64,000 nt of DNA, taken from contig NZ_CP158190.1 of NCBI RefSeq assembly GCF_040250305.1, positions 1,210,001 through 1,274,000 on the forward strand, read 5' to 3'. Origin of the DNA: Peribacillus frigoritolerans (GTDB lineage: Bacteria > Bacillota > Bacilli > Bacillales > DSM-1321). The notes below the pieces were generated by a model. That model did no database searches and was not told the origin of the DNA. It worked only from the letters and a program-made list of their open reading frames with translations. Shown piece by piece: positions 62,892-64,000 of the stretch. The position numbers and the translations under genes are program-made. Position 1 is the stretch's first letter. The number at the start of each line of letters is the position of its first letter.

Positions 62892-63713
62892 TCAATTCAT
62901 CCAGTCTGGTTTTCCGAAACCGGCAAATTTGTCATCGATCACTTTTTCAAACTGGTCGGATTCCACTACTGATTTAATATCCTTGGCAAATTGAGCGTCT
63001 ACATCTTTTGTATTCACTGCAACAACGTTTCGATACATATCCGGCATTTTTTCTAAAACAAGGGCATCCTGGAGCTCCATTTTCGCTGCAAGAGCGAAGT
63101 TTCCAGGGACCGCCGATAGGTCAACACTGTCTGTTGCACGGGGCAACTGAGCGGATTCCAATGGTTTTAGTTGGATGTTTTTTGGATTTTTCGTTACATC
63201 CTTTTCAGATATTTTTAAAGGATCGACATCTGGATCGACTTCAAGCAACCCTTCATCCACAAGCACTTTTAGTGCACGTGCGAGGTTAACCGGATCATTG
63301 GGCACTGCAAGGGATGTACCGTCTTTTATTTCTTTCAATGATTTATACTTGTTCGAATATATGCCCATAGGTGCTGTTGGAACTATGATAAGGTCGGAAA
63401 GCTTTAAATCATTTTCTTTAGCGAAGTTATCCATGTACACTTTATGCTGGAAAAGGTTGGCGTCGATCGAGTTGTTGCCGAGCGACTTATTCGGCTGGAT
63501 ATAGTCGGTGAATTCGACGATCTCTATTTTGTATCCGAGATCTTCCAGACCTGGTTTGATGGCCTCCTTAACCATATCGGCGTACGGCCCGGTAGTAGCC
63601 CCGATCTTCAATTCTTTTTTGTCTTCAGTACTTGGGGATGCATCATCGCTCCCGCAAGCTGCCAAGCCAAGTGCAAGTGCACAGATTGATAATAACGAAG
63701 CTATTTTCTTCAT
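62892..63713 (-). CDS. metQ: Methionine ABC transporter substrate-binding lipoprotein
   Basis: 273 residues from ATG 63713 after AGGAGG. Signal peptide with lipobox LAAC (Cys20). NlpA/MetQ features: IGATTGPYADMVKEAIKP, EFTDYIQPNKSLGNNSIDAN, FQHKVYMDNF, AVPNDPVNLARALKVL and DLSAVPGNFALAA. Binds methionine (D- or L-) outside and passes it to MetP. Second of at least three genes on this strand (metP, metQ, dehydrogenase); metN is presumably beyond the window. Confidence 0.95.
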   Translation of the reverse strand: MKKIASLLSICALALGLAACGSDDASPSTEDKKELKIGATTGPYADMVKEAIKPGLEDLGYKIEIVEFTDYIQPNKSLGNNSIDANLFQHKVYMDNFAKENDLKLSDLIIVPTAPMGIYSNKYKSLKEIKDGTSLAVPNDPVNLARALKVLVDEGLLEVDPDVDPLKISEKDVTKNPKNIQLKPLESAQLPRATDSVDLSAVPGNFALAAKMELQDALVLEKMPDMYRNVVAVNTKDVDAQFAKDIKSVVESDQFEKVIDDKFAGFGKPDWMN

Positions 63714-63768
63714 TTGAAATTCCTCCTGAGTAATGAAATGTATTGAATCATTGAAAAAATGACTGATC

Positions 63769-64000
63769 CTATCGTTTATTAACCATGTATGAGACTTTGT
63801 CACCAACCATTTGAATGAGTTGCACAAGGCAGATCAGCACGACGATCGTCGTGATCATGACTGTGTTGTCATAACGGTAATATCCGTACCGGATGGCCAG
63901 GTCGCCAATTCCGCCTCCGCCGATTGTGCCTGCCATTGCTGAGTAACCGATAAGCGAAATGGTCGTTAATGTCAGTCCTTGAATGATTCCCGGTTTTGCC
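63769..64000 (-). CDS. metP: Methionine ABC transporter permease, C-terminal part
   Basis: The frame enters at the window end and stops at 63769; about 77 residues are present. It carries the permease EAA-loop remains and family end: QGLTLTTISLIGYSAMAGTI, GGGGIGDLAIRYGYYRYDN, then a membrane helix rich in Ile, Val and Leu and a short VSYMVNKR tail. Followed by metQ after a 55-bp gap. Confidence 0.9.
   Translation of the reverse strand, partial: AKPGIIQGLTLTTISLIGYSAMAGTIGGGGIGDLAIRYGYYRYDNTVMITTIVVLICLVQLIQMVGDKVSYMVNKR

Overview
The window looks like chromosomal DNA of a low-GC, spore-forming Bacillaceae bacterium, most like Bacillus or Peribacillus. The reasons are AGGAGG-type ribosome binding sites, frequent TTG/GTG starts, U-tailed terminators, and orthologues of Bacillus subtilis neighbourhoods: sigY-yxlC-yxlD, bmrC-bmrD, metI-metC behind an S-box, msmX beside a CdaR-type regulator, rpmE2 and yppC. 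There is no phage, IS element, rRNA, tRNA or CRISPR array. The species is an inference.

Bases 1-9000: the end of a citrate/metal carrier, a Cu/Zn-superoxide-dismutase lipoprotein, tRNA hydroxylase TrhO, a nitronate monooxygenase with a GNAT enzyme, a MocR regulator divergent from a second GNAT gene, an autoregulated MarR protein, and an AI-2E-family membrane protein. Bases 9000-22500 are rich in envelope and metal genes: two CNNM/CBS paralogues with a shared, unusual start-site layout, YitT-like and DedA proteins, a FixH-like lipoprotein, an orphan histidine kinase, a manganese-type CDF exporter, a universal stress protein and a class A PBP. These are followed by a striking 41-bp tandem array (21 units), a 22-residue peptide gene and an HPr-like protein lacking both phosphorylation sites.

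Bases 22500-33000 carry isoaspartyl dipeptidase, a complete four-gene 2-oxoacid dehydrogenase complex, an amino-acid permease, a HisC-like aminotransferase and a divergent Lrp regulator. Together they suggest amino-acid uptake, transamination and oxidative decarboxylation. Bases 33000-38300 hold an AT-rich islet with a frameshifted secreted protein, an Lrp/AhpD-like pair, the sigY operon with its own promoter, and a catalase-like peroxidase. Bases 38300-49000 hold UbiB plus phasin, a short-chain dehydrogenase, an AIM24-like protein, glpK, a CBS protein, a class B PBP and a DUF2515 protein.

Bases 49000-64000 hold the heterodimeric drug exporter BmrCD behind a two-peptide, two-terminator leader, Zur-controlled rpmE2, S-box-controlled metI-metC, fumC, msmX with a CdaR-like regulator, an NAD-dependent epimerase, and a methionine ABC transporter (metQ, partial metP) followed by a glycerol-dehydrogenase-like enzyme.

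The most noteworthy items are the 41-bp array, the bmr leader, the SD-hairpin-TTG arrangement shared by the two CNNM genes, a TPP riboswitch that seems to have lost one arm, and the degenerate HPr gene.
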